From contig NZ_JAKWFK010000013.1 in NCBI RefSeq assembly GCF_029522115.1, positions 1 to 64,000 of the forward strand: 64,000 bases of DNA, read 5' to 3'. Positions 38,649 to 48,211 of this stretch are shown here, in pieces. A model generated the notes under the pieces. It was not told the origin of the DNA and did no database searches. It worked only from the letters and a program-made list of their open reading frames with translations. The position numbers and the translations under genes were made by a program. Source of the stretch: Trinickia sp. Y13. GTDB lineage: Bacteria > Pseudomonadota > Gammaproteobacteria > Burkholderiales > Burkholderiaceae. Within the stretch, counting starts at the first letter, position 1. Each line of letters opens with the position of its first letter.

Positions 38649-38795
38649 TCAGTTCGAGTAGCCGTTGATTTCGAGCGAGCGCAGGCGGTGCTCGAGATCG
38701 ACGATGTCCGACGACGAAGCCAAATACGCTTCGCGGCGGGCGCGTTCGGCCGATTCAAACCAGTTGCTGAGCTTTTCGAGGATGTAGGCAAACAT
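38649..38795 (-). CDS. DUF3563 family microprotein
   Basis: A 48-residue protein, MFAYILEKLSNWFESAERAR at its start and SSSDIVDLEHRLRSLEING near its end, matching the DUF3563 family that is frequent in Burkholderia. TTGGAGAA lies before ATG-38795. The amphipathic helix may associate with membranes. Function unknown; the gene is shorter than most automatic cut-offs. Confidence 0.85.
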   Translation of the reverse strand: MFAYILEKLSNWFESAERARREAYLASSSDIVDLEHRLRSLEINGYSN

Positions 38796-39001
38796 GATGT
38801 TCTCCAAGGGTCGGGTTATGTCCCCAGCGGATCGCGCATCAGGGATTTCCCGTAAAAGGGTTAACCCGGATTATAGAGATGTCGGCCGAAATTGCGAGTG
38901 AAATGCTTGAATAGTGTGCATTCCGCTTTGGAATGGTGCCCAGCCCGCACTACGCGTGTCATAAATGCACCATGGTTGTGCATTTCAAGCGAATAACCCG
39001 C

Positions 39002-39433
39002 TCACCCTTGTGGGCAATGGCTTTGCGCGTGATCGCCCGGCGCCTGATCGCTCGCCAAGCCCTCGAGAATGGGGCAGTCCGGGCGCGTATCGCCATGACA
39101 GTGCTGGGCTAGATGAGTCAGCGTGTCGCGCATTTCCGACAATTCCGCGATGCGGCGTTCGAGATCGGCCACGTGCTGGAGCGCAATCGCTTTCACCTCG
39201 GCGCTGGCGCGCGAGCGGTCTTGCCAGAGCGCCAACAGTTTGCGAATGTCGTCGATCGAGAACCCGAGGTGGCGCGCTTGACGAATGAACCGCAAGGTAT
39301 GGACTTCCGGCTGGCCATAGACGCGATAGCCTGCATCGGTACGCCCCTTCGGGGCCAGCAAGTCGACGCTTTCGTAATAACGGATCATTTTTGCGGTCAC
39401 GCCCGATTCGCGCGCCGCTTCTCCGATGTTCAT
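39002..39433 (-). CDS. cueR: CueR-type copper-responsive MerR regulator
   Basis: A 143-residue MerR-family activator. The helix-turn-helix MNIGEAARESGVTAKMIRYY is followed by a dimerisation helix and the metal loop with Cys112 and Cys120 (HCHGDTRPDCPIL), exactly the ligand spacing of CueR for Cu(I), Ag(I) and Au(I). I start at ATG-39433. It is divergent from copZ with a perfect palindromic operator between; copA is not in the window. Confidence 0.92.
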   Translation of the reverse strand: MNIGEAARESGVTAKMIRYYESVDLLAPKGRTDAGYRVYGQPEVHTLRFIRQARHLGFSIDDIRKLLALWQDRSRASAEVKAIALQHVADLERRIAELSEMRDTLTHLAQHCHGDTRPDCPILEGLASDQAPGDHAQSHCPQG

Positions 39434-39460
39434 GCTTCGCTCCGGTTGAATGCCCAAAGC

Positions 39461-39489
39461 GTATACCTTCCCATGGCGGGAAGGTATAC
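39461..39489. promoter_or_regulatory. CueR operator
   Basis: GTATACCTTCCC and GGGAAGGTATAC are perfect 12-base inverted arms around ATGGC, containing the CueR half-sites ACCTTCC/GGAAGGT. MerR regulators bind such palindromes between an overlong -35/-10 spacing and untwist the promoter. It lies 28 bases upstream of the cueR start and 90 before copZ. Confidence 0.9.
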
Positions 39490-39578
39490 GCTTCATCGGA
39501 ACGGGCCGCTGTAAGCGCGGCATGGAGACTCGAACCACCTCGTTATCGTCCCAACCTTTTTGAAGGGGAAACCTTGCA

Positions 39579-39794
39579 ATGATCGAATTTCAAGTGGAAG
39601 GCATGAGCTGTCAGCATTGCGTGAGCGCCGTAACCAAGGCGATTCGTGCACTGGACTCGGCCGCGCTCGTCGAAGTGAACCTCGAGAACGGCCGAGTGCG
39701 TGTCCAATCGCAGGCGAGCTCCGAGCGGATAGGCAGTGCGATCGTCGACGCCGGTTACGAGGTAAAGGGCAACCGGACGATCGTCGATGCATGA
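39579..39794 (+). CDS. copZ: Copper chaperone CopZ
   Basis: A 71-residue heavy-metal-associated domain with the CxxC site in GMSCQHC. It carries Cu(I) to efflux ATPases. It is regulated, by position, through the CueR operator. The leader has AAGGGGAA before ATG-39579. Confidence 0.9.
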   Translation: MIEFQVEGMSCQHCVSAVTKAIRALDSAALVEVNLENGRVRVQSQASSERIGSAIVDAGYEVKGNRTIVDA

Positions 39795-39929
39795 TCGGCG
39801 GGGCTGATCGGTCCTCGCCGCAGTCCCCGAACCGCACGCGGCGGCTGCGGCGTATCGCCGCGCCGCCAGCCTTCAAATAAAGGCCCGCGCGAGCGGCGCG
39901 ATGCCGCGGCCATCCCCTGCTTTCACCCC

Positions 39930-42900
39930 TCAATGGAAATTCCGGCTCTCCGACTGCAACCCGCCCAAAAGATGCGACAGATCGACGAGCCGCTTGGCCA
40001 CGAGATGCCGCACTTGCCCCTGACACTGCCATACGCCGTATACGGCAAGCAACGAAGCGCCGAGCACTTCCTTGCGCTGCTTTTCGAGCAGGCTCGGCCA
40101 GATGATGACGTTGACGTTGCCCGTTTCATCCTCGAGCGTCATGAAGATCACGCCTTTGGCCGTGCCCGGCCGCTGACGAACCGTCACGATGCCGCAGCCG
40201 CGAGCGGGCTGGCCGTTGCGGTAGCCGTTCAATTTCGCTGCCGGCATGAGCCGCTTTTCCAGTAGCCGAGCGCGCAACAAAGCAAGCGGATGGCGTCGCA
40301 GCGTCAACCCCGACGAACGGTAATCGGCCACGATGTTTTGCCCTTCCGTCGGGGCGCCGAGGGCGGGCGTATCGTCGGTCCCTACCGCCGCTGCCAGCAT
40401 ATCCTTCTCGGGCACGGCGGCCACCGAATGCCATAGCGCTTCGCGACGATTGCCGGCGAGCCTCGATAGCGCATTGGCATCGGCGAGCACATGCAAATCG
40501 TGCCGATCGAGCTGCGCGCGCCGCGCGAGATCGTGCACGCTCTCGAACGCTCTCACTGCCCGCGCGTTTTCGATACGCTCGGCCACCTCCTGCTTCATGC
40601 CGCGCAAAAGCGATAGTCCCAGGCGCACGGCCGGACGCGCCGCCCCCGCCATCGGTTCGAGCACGGCGTCCCATCCACTGATCGTCACATCGGCCGGCAG
40701 CACCCGCACGCCGCGCCTTCTCGCATCCTGCACGAGCTGCGACGGGGAATAGAACCCCATCGGCTGGCTGCCCAGCAACGCCGCCAGAAAAGCCTCGGGC
40801 TCATGGCACTTGAGCCAACTGCTCGTATAGACGAGCAGCGCGAAGCTCGCCGCATGGCTTTCCGGAAAGCCATATTCGCCGAAGCCCTTGATCTGTTCGA
40901 AAATCGCATCGGCGAAGCTGCGCTCGTAGCCGCGTTCCAGCATCCCATTGACGATGCGGTCGTAGTACTTCCGCAAATCGCCTTTGCGTTTCCATGCCGC
41001 CATCGCACGCCGCAATTGATCGGCTTCGCCCGGGCTGAAGCCGGCCGCGATGATCGCCACCTGCATCACCTGCTCCTGAAAGATGGGCACCCCAAGCGTG
41101 CGGCCCAAAGCGACCTCCAAATCCTTGCTCGGGTAGGTGACGGTTTCGATCTTTTGGCGCCTGCGCAAATACGGATGCACGGCGCCGCCTTGAATCGGCC
41201 CGGGCCGCACGATCGCCACTTCGATCACGAGATCGTAGAAGGTGCGCGGCTGCAGTCGCGGCAGCATGCTCATCTGCGCGCGCGATTCGATCTGAAAGAC
41301 GCCCACCGTATCCGCACGCGAAATCATCTCGTAGGTCTTGGCGTCCTCGGGCGGCACGTCCTGCATGTCGAAACGCTCGCCGCGCCGCTCGGAAACGAGA
41401 TCGAGCGCGCGCCGTATCACCGACAGCATGCCGAGCGCCAATACATCGACCTTTAGCAGTCCTAATGATTCGAGATCGTCTTTGTCCCATTGAATCACCG
41501 AGCGATCGGGCATCGCCGCATTCTCGACGGGCACGAGCCGCGTCAGTTTGCCCCGGCTGATGACGAACCCGCCCGAGTGTTGCGAGAGATGGCGCGGAAA
41601 ATTCAGCAACTGCGCGGCAAGCTTCGCCCAGGCTTGAATCAACGGCTGATTGGGATCGAGCCCGGACTCTTCGAAACGCGCCAGCAAATCGCGGCTCGTA
41701 TCGAACCAATGGTGCGACTTCGCCACCGCGTCGACGATCTGCGGATCGACGCCGAGCGCCTTGCCCGTTTCGCGCAATGCGCCGCGCGGGCGATAAGTCG
41801 AGACGGCCGCCGCAATCGCCGCGCGATGCCGGCCGTATTTGCGATAGATGTACTGCATCACGATCTCGCGCCGCTGATGCTCGAAATCGACGTCGATGTC
41901 GGGCGGCTCGCCCCGTTCCTTGCTGATGAACCGCTCGAACAGCATGTTGCCGCGCGCGGGATCGACTTCGGTAATGCCGAGGCAATAGCAGACGGCGGAA
42001 TTGGCGGCCGACCCGCGCCCTTGGCACAAAATGTTTTGACTGCGCGCATAGCGCACGATGTCGAACACCGTCAGGAAGTACGCCTCGTAACGCAGCTCGG
42101 CAATCAGGGCGAGTTCGTGTTCGATCTGCTTTTGCACCTCGTGAGGGATGCCGGCGGGAAAACGCCGCCGCGCCCCCTCGTATGTTTCTTTCCGCAAATA
42201 GGCGGTAGGCGTGAAACCCGCGGGTACGAGCTCGTCGGGGTACTCGTAGCGAAGCTCGTCGAGCGAGAACCGGCATCGCGACATGACATTGAGCGTTTCG
42301 CGCAGCGTCTCGTCGGGATAAAGATTGACGAGCCGCAAACGCGAACGCAGATGCTGCTCGGCATTGGGCGCGAGTTCGTAGCCGCATTCGTGGATGGGCC
42401 TGCCCACACGAATGGCCGTCATCGTATCTTGCAGCGGCTTGCGCGAGCGAACATGCATGACGACATGACCAAGCGCCACGACCGGCACCCCCTGACGATG
42501 CGCGACATGCTCGATCGCGCCGCGATGCAGGTCGTCCATCGCGCGCCGATGCAGCACGAGGCCCGCCCAGGCGCGGCCGGAGAACGTTTCATCGAGCCAT
42601 TCGAGCTGTGCCGCAAGCGCCTCTTCCTTTGCCGGGAAATCGGGCACGAGGATAGCCAGGCAATCGGGCATCCCGCGCAAATGCGCGAACTCGCTCTCCG
42701 GGCGGGAGAGATCGTACGGCGTCAGCCGATACTCGCCTTTCGGCGCACGCGTGCGCGCCAACGTGATGAGTTCCGACAAATTGCCGTACCCCTCGCGGTT
42801 TTGAGCGAGCAAGACGAGGCCGAACGACGGCGAGCCATCGGCATGGCGCAAGCGGAAATACGAGCCGATGACGAGCGGCAACCCCACCTCCTTCGCAGCC

Positions 42901-43079
42901 TCGTGCGCACGGACGACGCCCGCGAGCGAGCATTCGTCGGTGATCGCAAGCCCCGCATAACCGAGCTGGGCCGCGCGCTCGACGAGTTCTTGCGCATGCG
43001 ACGCGCCATGAAGGAACGTGAAGTTGGAAAAGCAAAAAAGCTCGGCGTACGCCGGCAGCCCACTGAGACCGGGAACCAT
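39930..43079 (-). CDS. dnaE2: Error-prone DNA polymerase DnaE2
   Basis: A 1049-residue C-family polymerase: an N-terminal PHP domain (ELFCFSNFTFLHGASHAQEL), the palm with the catalytic triad region (PDIDVDFEHQRRE), helix-hairpin-helix and a C-terminal OB fold. With ImuA and ImuB it performs damage-induced translesion synthesis in the cytoplasm. It starts 6 bases after imuB and is the last gene of the SOS unit. Confidence 0.95.
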   Translation of the reverse strand: MVPGLSGLPAYAELFCFSNFTFLHGASHAQELVERAAQLGYAGLAITDECSLAGVVRAHEAAKEVGLPLVIGSYFRLRHADGSPSFGLVLLAQNREGYGNLSELITLARTRAPKGEYRLTPYDLSRPESEFAHLRGMPDCLAILVPDFPAKEEALAAQLEWLDETFSGRAWAGLVLHRRAMDDLHRGAIEHVAHRQGVPVVALGHVVMHVRSRKPLQDTMTAIRVGRPIHECGYELAPNAEQHLRSRLRLVNLYPDETLRETLNVMSRCRFSLDELRYEYPDELVPAGFTPTAYLRKETYEGARRRFPAGIPHEVQKQIEHELALIAELRYEAYFLTVFDIVRYARSQNILCQGRGSAANSAVCYCLGITEVDPARGNMLFERFISKERGEPPDIDVDFEHQRREIVMQYIYRKYGRHRAAIAAAVSTYRPRGALRETGKALGVDPQIVDAVAKSHHWFDTSRDLLARFEESGLDPNQPLIQAWAKLAAQLLNFPRHLSQHSGGFVISRGKLTRLVPVENAAMPDRSVIQWDKDDLESLGLLKVDVLALGMLSVIRRALDLVSERRGERFDMQDVPPEDAKTYEMISRADTVGVFQIESRAQMSMLPRLQPRTFYDLVIEVAIVRPGPIQGGAVHPYLRRRQKIETVTYPSKDLEVALGRTLGVPIFQEQVMQVAIIAAGFSPGEADQLRRAMAAWKRKGDLRKYYDRIVNGMLERGYERSFADAIFEQIKGFGEYGFPESHAASFALLVYTSSWLKCHEPEAFLAALLGSQPMGFYSPSQLVQDARRRGVRVLPADVTISGWDAVLEPMAGAARPAVRLGLSLLRGMKQEVAERIENARAVRAFESVHDLARRAQLDRHDLHVLADANALSRLAGNRREALWHSVAAVPEKDMLAAAVGTDDTPALGAPTEGQNIVADYRSSGLTLRRHPLALLRARLLEKRLMPAAKLNGYRNGQPARGCGIVTVRQRPGTAKGVIFMTLEDETGNVNVIIWPSLLEKQRKEVLGASLLAVYGVWQCQGQVRHLVAKRLVDLSHLLGGLQSESRNFH

Positions 43080-43085
43080 CGCACA

Positions 43086-44561
43086 TCATCCAAATAGGCC
43101 GTGGAGAAACCAGCGCGGCCCCGCTTCGGCGTCGCGGCTACTGACACGCTCGCGGTAAATCCAGTAATAGCTTTTGTCGTCGGCCTCGGCGACGAAGTAA
43201 TCGCGCGTGACGAGTTCGCCGTCGAACCAGCCCGCCTCGATGCGCTCGGCCGGCGAAACGACGCGCAGCGGCGATCCGTAAAACGGGCGATGCGCGCGCG
43301 TGAGCAAACGCACGGGCTCGGCGAGCAGCCAGGCCGGCCGCGGCAAGCCTTCGGGCAGCGTGCTTTTCGCGCGGGGCGCATCGAGCGTAAGCGGCGCCCA
43401 ACGATTGGCGACCTCCGGCCGGTAATCGGCGAGCGGCGCGGGACGCAAGACGTTTTCTTCGCCAAGCCGCGCTACCAGCAGTTCGAGCAACCGCGCATGG
43501 CTTTGCGCCGACGCGCCCGGATCCGGAAAAAGCTGATCGGCCGCAGGCACCGCCGCTTCGACCTTCACAGCCTCGAGCCGCACCGCGATCATCGGAGCCG
43601 TCAATTCGATGCGATGCAGCCGCTCCTTCAGCAACCGCAGCAGATGCCCCTCTTGCCAAGCAGGCTCGCCAAGCGCGATTTCGATCGACGTAGGCGCCAC
43701 CGCTTGCCGGCCGCGCTCGTGTTCGAGCGAAAGCGTGACGGCCGTCACGGCCAATTGCTTTGCGCAAAGCCAGCCGCACAACTGCACGATCAGGCGATGC
43801 GCAGCATGCAGTGCGCCCTCCGCATGCTCGATGCGATCGGGCAATTCCAGCCGTGCGGAAAACGTGGGCGGCAACGCGAGCCAATCGAACAACTCGGGCG
43901 CCATGCCGAACGCGCGATCGAGCGAGTCGAGCATATGCTCGCCACAGCGGCGCTGTAACCCGGCCCGAGGCAAGCGGCAAATATCGGCAATCGTCGCGCA
44001 GCCTAGACCGGCGAACCACTCCGCGAACGGCCGCGCTTCGGGCACGGCGATCATCGGAAGCGGCGATAAGACCCGTTCGAGCGAGCCGAGCCGCACCACA
44101 CGGCGATTGCCATAGCGCGCCAGCAACCATGCGCCCTGCCCCGTGGGCGCAAGGCCGATGCGCGCCGTAAAGCCCAGCGTGTCGAGCATCGCCCGCGCCT
44201 GCCGGCACAAGGCACGCAGACCGCCGAAAAGCCTCAGACTCGCGCCGACTTCGACGATGACCACCGCTTCGTCGGCAAGCGCGACATCGGGCGAAAACCG
44301 CATCAGCGCCACACCGACTTCGTGTTGAGCCGCAGCTTCGCGCGCCGCATCGCGCTCGTACAGATGAACATCGGCAGACAACGTGAGCACGCCGCCGCGC
44401 TTCATGCCAAGACGGATACCCGCCGCACGCGCCGCCGCATCGGCGATGACGACCTTGTCTTTCTCGAGCGCGGCGCTGCCGCCCGGCGGCTCAGGCAGCC
44501 ACTTCGGCCGGAATACTTCGAGCGCCAGTTTCGGCAAATGGACGGCGAGAAAGACGCGCAT
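43086..44561 (-). CDS. imuB: ImuB, inactive Y-family polymerase homologue
   Basis: A 491-residue Y-family-like protein. The first catalytic motif, normally with an Asp, reads MRVFLAVHLPKLALEVF, so metal-binding acids are absent, as known for ImuB, which acts as a scaffold linking DnaE2 and the beta clamp. It overlaps the 3' end of imuA by 71 bases. Confidence 0.92.
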   Translation of the reverse strand: MRVFLAVHLPKLALEVFRPKWLPEPPGGSAALEKDKVVIADAAARAAGIRLGMKRGGVLTLSADVHLYERDAAREAAAQHEVGVALMRFSPDVALADEAVVIVEVGASLRLFGGLRALCRQARAMLDTLGFTARIGLAPTGQGAWLLARYGNRRVVRLGSLERVLSPLPMIAVPEARPFAEWFAGLGCATIADICRLPRAGLQRRCGEHMLDSLDRAFGMAPELFDWLALPPTFSARLELPDRIEHAEGALHAAHRLIVQLCGWLCAKQLAVTAVTLSLEHERGRQAVAPTSIEIALGEPAWQEGHLLRLLKERLHRIELTAPMIAVRLEAVKVEAAVPAADQLFPDPGASAQSHARLLELLVARLGEENVLRPAPLADYRPEVANRWAPLTLDAPRAKSTLPEGLPRPAWLLAEPVRLLTRAHRPFYGSPLRVVSPAERIEAGWFDGELVTRDYFVAEADDKSYYWIYRERVSSRDAEAGPRWFLHGLFG

Positions 44562-45198
44562 GGCGAGACAGCAAAACAGGCGTAGGTTGAAGAGGAATCG
44601 ATAAAGGCTCCGTGCGCGAGGGCCCTCGTCGCTTCACGATATCGACCATCAGCCCTTCAGCCGAAGGCCGCAGCGCCAGCCGCAACAGCGCGGGCGAGGC
44701 GTCTTGCGCAATCGTCGAAGGCCGCACCATCACGAACAGCGTTTCACCCGACTGCGCCGCTAGATGCAGACGCCGCAGCGACGACGGCTGCGCATACGGC
44801 GCCCAGAAGATCAACGCGCCGCAACTGCCGGCCCGCAGGATTTGCTCGGCAGACCACAGCGCATCGCCTGTTTTCGGCGCTTTGACATGCAACAGCCGAT
44901 CGAGCGGCAGCCCGATGTAGCCGAGTCCCAAGCCATTGGGAACTTGCGGCGGCTGCAACAACGCGATCGGCCGTTCGCCCAGCGCGCTCAAAGCAGGCTG
45001 CAGCAGCCGCATCTCGCCGATCCCCGCCTGCTGGACGAGCAAATCGACCAGCGCGCCGAGAGGCCAACCGCCGCCGGGCAACTCGGCCGACAATGCCGGA
45101 TAGCCCGTTTCCACTACGCGAGTTCGGCCGCGCGCAAGCTGCGAAGCCCGCCATAGCGACGGGTGGATCTCTTCGGCACGGAAGGAGTCGGCAAGCAT
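44491..45198 (-). CDS. imuA: ImuA, SOS translesion protein
   Basis: A 235-residue RecA-related protein of the SulA/ImuA group (LPGGGWPLGALVDLLVQ opens the core). It is needed with ImuB and DnaE2 for induced mutagenesis. The start at ATG-45198 is chosen; the frame allows a TTG at 45210. The LexA box ends 15 bases upstream, so the promoter is tightly SOS-controlled. Confidence 0.9.
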   Translation of the reverse strand: MLADSFRAEEIHPSLWRASQLARGRTRVVETGYPALSAELPGGGWPLGALVDLLVQQAGIGEMRLLQPALSALGERPIALLQPPQVPNGLGLGYIGLPLDRLLHVKAPKTGDALWSAEQILRAGSCGALIFWAPYAQPSSLRRLHLAAQSGETLFVMVRPSTIAQDASPALLRLALRPSAEGLMVDIVKRRGPSRTEPLSIPLQPTPVLLSRHARLSRRPFAETGARSIPAEVAA

Positions 45199-45213
45199 CG
45201 GGCACACCAATCA

Positions 45214-45229
45214 CTGTATATCCATACAG
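45214..45229. promoter_or_regulatory. LexA (SOS) box of the imuA-imuB-dnaE2 unit
   Basis: CTGTATATCCATACAG is a full CTGT-N8-ACAG LexA operator 15 bases before the imuA start codon. Confidence 0.93.
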
Positions 45230-45525
45230 GATCTTACACGCAATCGAGCGTAGAGGAACTGGAACTTTTTATGCCCCTCTGCTTTTCTCGCAGCTTTCAG
45301 CCACGCCCCGAGATTTCGTAAATTCCCCTGAATCTCGTAGCATTCCGTTCTTCCCTACTACGAAATACCAAGCGGCACGGACCCGACGCCGTCAATAAAA
45401 TCCTTTCAGAGACAGCGGGTGCTACCCGCAGGTGCAACCCGACGGCCAGCCGTCTCCGTCCGCGCCTCCCGCAAGCCGCCCGGCGCTGCGCTCGCTTCCA
45501 AAAACAACGATAGATAGGAAACCCC
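45230..45525. other. Promoter gap between imuA and the luxR gene
   Basis: It contains an inverted pair GAGATT/AATCTC (45310-45337) and a TTTCGTA/TACGAAA pair (45314-45320, 45359-45365) that could be regulator sites. No gene is seen. Confidence 0.35.
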
Positions 45526-46422
45526 ATGTCATATCTGGACGTGGTCGACGAACGCGAAGACCTGCACTGCGCATCGACATCGGCGCATTACCCGGCGCCC
45601 GATTTCAAGTCGAGCACGCGTTGCGAGATTCGCTATATCGACGAAATGGACGTGACCCCGATCGCACGCGCCGAGGAGACCGGCGACGCGACCTTCCTCG
45701 CTGCGGAACTGGGCGCGGCCCGCACGACCGACGAACGCATTCGCATGATTCGCGGCATTTTGAACATCATCGGCTTTAGCGGCCTCGGTTACGCCGCCTT
45801 GAAGCTCGACGCGAGAAAGCAGCCCGAACATGCCTATCTGTTGCGCAACTACCTGTCGACGGACTTGTTGCCGCTCGCGCTCGAAGGCGGCTATTTGCTG
45901 CGCGATCCGCATATGCGGCGCGCCTTCGAGTCGAGCCGGCCGCACGTGTGGGACATGCGCTCGCTCGTGAACGCCTCGCGCAAGGACGGCATCGATCCGC
46001 CGCTGCGGCGGTTCTTCGACGGCATGCGCGAAAACGGCCTAGCGAGCGGCCTGGCCTTCAGCTTGCCGATCCCGCGCACGTCGATGCGCGCGCTCATCAT
46101 GTTCGCCGGGCCGCCCGAGCATTGCGACTGGATCACCGACAGCGTCATCGCCCAGGCGATCGGCCTGGGGCTATCGCTGCACCAGCGCTGCGCGGCATAC
46201 GTGCAAGCGATCTGCCGTCAAGAAAGCGCGAGCGGGCTGTCGCAACTGCAGCAGCGCATCTTGGGCGCAGTCGTCGTCGGCATGTCGGATAAGGCGATCG
46301 CCGCGCGCCTCAATACGACCGTCCACAACGTCGACTATCACCTGCGCCAGTTGCGCGAAAAGTTCGGCGCCCGCAATCGCAGCCAACTCGCGTTTCTCGC
46401 GGGCAAGATGCAGGCGGTATGA
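45526..46422 (+). CDS. LuxR-family regulator with autoinducer-binding domain, no linked luxI
   Basis: A 298-residue protein with an N-terminal extension (about 45 residues), an autoinducer-binding domain (about 60-220) and a C-terminal LuxR helix-turn-helix (LQQRILGAVVVGMSDKAIAA, then YHLRQLREKFGARNRSQLAF). Aligned by eye on DP (RDPHM) and the following Trp (PHVWD), the usual ligand-contact Trp57 and Tyr61 are Leu and Ala, while Asp70, Pro71 and Trp85 are kept. This suggests a solo receptor for something other than a typical acyl-homoserine lactone. It faces away from the effector cluster that begins 180 bases downstream and could be its regulator or that of something unlinked. Confidence 0.8.
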   Translation: MSYLDVVDEREDLHCASTSAHYPAPDFKSSTRCEIRYIDEMDVTPIARAEETGDATFLAAELGAARTTDERIRMIRGILNIIGFSGLGYAALKLDARKQPEHAYLLRNYLSTDLLPLALEGGYLLRDPHMRRAFESSRPHVWDMRSLVNASRKDGIDPPLRRFFDGMRENGLASGLAFSLPIPRTSMRALIMFAGPPEHCDWITDSVIAQAIGLGLSLHQRCAAYVQAICRQESASGLSQLQQRILGAVVVGMSDKAIAARLNTTVHNVDYHLRQLREKFGARNRSQLAFLAGKMQAV

Positions 46423-46601
46423 GGGAGTAGGCGTCGACGTTGTCGCGAGCGGTTACTGCGCCTGGGCCAGGGTAAGCCAGCCGGACCACGCCCAGTCCGT
46501 CGAAACATGCGTGCGACGATGCTTTCGATCGCTAGCGCCCTTTCCGTCGGCTCTTCGATCAACGACGATCGACACCGAGCGGCGCCGTATGGGACGCGAC
46601 T

Positions 46602-48128
46602 TCAACGGCTCGGCGGTTGGCACGATTTGACGTCTTGCCTCGGAACGTCCTTCAACTTGCGGGTATCGAAGCCCCACGGGCCATTCACTACGGACAGCAC
46701 GATCGGCTCGCTAACGAGCGAGCGCTCCGTCGGCTGAGTAGCGCTCGGCTTCGACTCCGGTCCACGTAGTTGGGGCAGGTGCTCCGCCCACGCGATCGCT
46801 TCGGCCTCCTCCTCGGGCCGAAGCAGATGGACACGCTCGGCGATACCGAGCGCCTGGGCCATCCCGTTCATCGCGCGCACGATGTTGAGCGTAAAAGCCA
46901 ATGACCATGCTTGCTGCCCCGTGACGGGCTCCCCGCGCTTCATCTTGCGCAATACATCGGCAGCGACATCGAGCCCGCCCTCGAAGCTAGGCGAGGTCAG
47001 CGCATCGGGCAGGAAATACTTTCCGTTGTTGAAGATCACGTTGCCGTCCCCTCCCACATCGAGCACTTCCCGCGAGTCATTCATAAAGCGGATGCCATGC
47101 ACGAGAAAATCTCGCACGCTATCGCCCGCTTCATCGCCTAGGCGACTCGCGTCGTATAAGGCTTCGAGCTTCGTGCCCTTTATGACATAGCGGAACTGAG
47201 CCTCGTCGAAATCGGCTGGCCGGTTCAGAACAAGGCTGTCGTTGAGGGCGGCGTAGCGCTCCGGCTCTGGATAGTCGGTGAGACGTTCGATGAAACGCAG
47301 GCTCAGGCTAAAGTTCAACGAAGAAGGATCGGATAGCTGAGGCAAGAAATCTTGCTCTCGCACGATCGTCAGTAAGCGATAGGTCGCTGCGGGATCGATC
47401 TTGGGCAATATCCGCGACTCGTCGGGCACCACGCCACCCTGCAGCATGTATTGCAGAGCGGCGCCACGCACGGGCACGTAGTCTGTCTGGACGCATTGAC
47501 CAGGCACGGCGCCATCCGGAAAACCGGCGGTGAGTCGCGCGTACCGCTTCATTTCGTTCGCCGCGAGCCGCTGGCCTCCAGCCTCTATCGCCGGCGGCGT
47601 TCGTTGACTCGCTTCTCTGCCGAACAGCGCATTCCACAGGGCCACTTGCCCCATCGACCACGTGCTGATTTTGACGACCTTCCCGGGACGGTTTGGATCC
47701 AAGTACACCGCGTGGTCCGTGCCGTGTCCTATCAGCTTCAGCGGTTGCCCCGCAAGAGGATCCACGTTCAGTTGCGCCCAACGGTTCGCCGCTTGCAGTC
47801 GCTTCTTCAGCGTTCCGTCGACGGTCGGCGTGATGGCCTTGGCCGCTTTCATCGTCGTTTGGAACGCGCTTTCGTCGAACGTTCGGAGACCGACGATCTC
47901 GCGCATACGATCGCTCAACTCGCGGCTCGTCCCTTCGATGCGAACCTTCGCCCGCCGCGGCAAACGTGCGCTGAGATCGGCCACCGCCGCGCCGCCGCTG
48001 ACCGCCGGTGTCGCTCTCGACACATCGTCGCGACCGCGGTTTTCGTCCCCAGTGGCTAATCCCGAGCCATCGAATCCGCCAGTCGCTTGGCGTGTCACGC
48101 CATTTCGTTTAACCATCGTGCCTACCAT
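46602..48128 (-). CDS. Candidate type III effector with protein-kinase-like fold
   Basis: A 508-residue protein with a Ser/Gly/Arg-rich, probably disordered N-terminus (1-60) and no signal peptide. The middle reads like a kinase: a glycine-rich loop (LIGHGTDHAVYLDP, 132-145), a beta-3 lysine (GKVVKIS, Lys153), a candidate helix-C Glu192, and LDVGGDGNVIFNNGKYFLPD, in which Asn363 and Asp375 have the spacing of the magnesium-binding Asn and DFG Asp. The catalytic-loop HRD is replaced (Asp357 is six, not five, residues before Asn363). It may thus be a divergent kinase or pseudokinase. It follows the 734-residue gene by 83 bases; ATG-48116 is an alternative start. Effector status is inferred from the hrp box at 50828-50852 and the neighbours. 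Confidence 0.6.
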   Translation of the reverse strand: MVGTMVKRNGVTRQATGGFDGSGLATGDENRGRDDVSRATPAVSGGAAVADLSARLPRRAKVRIEGTSRELSDRMREIVGLRTFDESAFQTTMKAAKAITPTVDGTLKKRLQAANRWAQLNVDPLAGQPLKLIGHGTDHAVYLDPNRPGKVVKISTWSMGQVALWNALFGREASQRTPPAIEAGGQRLAANEMKRYARLTAGFPDGAVPGQCVQTDYVPVRGAALQYMLQGGVVPDESRILPKIDPAATYRLLTIVREQDFLPQLSDPSSLNFSLSLRFIERLTDYPEPERYAALNDSLVLNRPADFDEAQFRYVIKGTKLEALYDASRLGDEAGDSVRDFLVHGIRFMNDSREVLDVGGDGNVIFNNGKYFLPDALTSPSFEGGLDVAADVLRKMKRGEPVTGQQAWSLAFTLNIVRAMNGMAQALGIAERVHLLRPEEEAEAIAWAEHLPQLRGPESKPSATQPTERSLVSEPIVLSVVNGPWGFDTRKLKDVPRQDVKSCQPPSR

Positions 48129-48211
48129 CCTTGCACTATCGTCGTGCGCGCAACCATGAAGCGCTCATGCGCTAACGGACCATCGCGCCTATCCGAAGCA
48201 TGACGCGGCTA

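Noticed and set aside
41490-43097. 535-codon plus-strand ORF opposite dnaE2
   Set aside because: dnaE2 on the other strand is unmistakable; this one has no domain.
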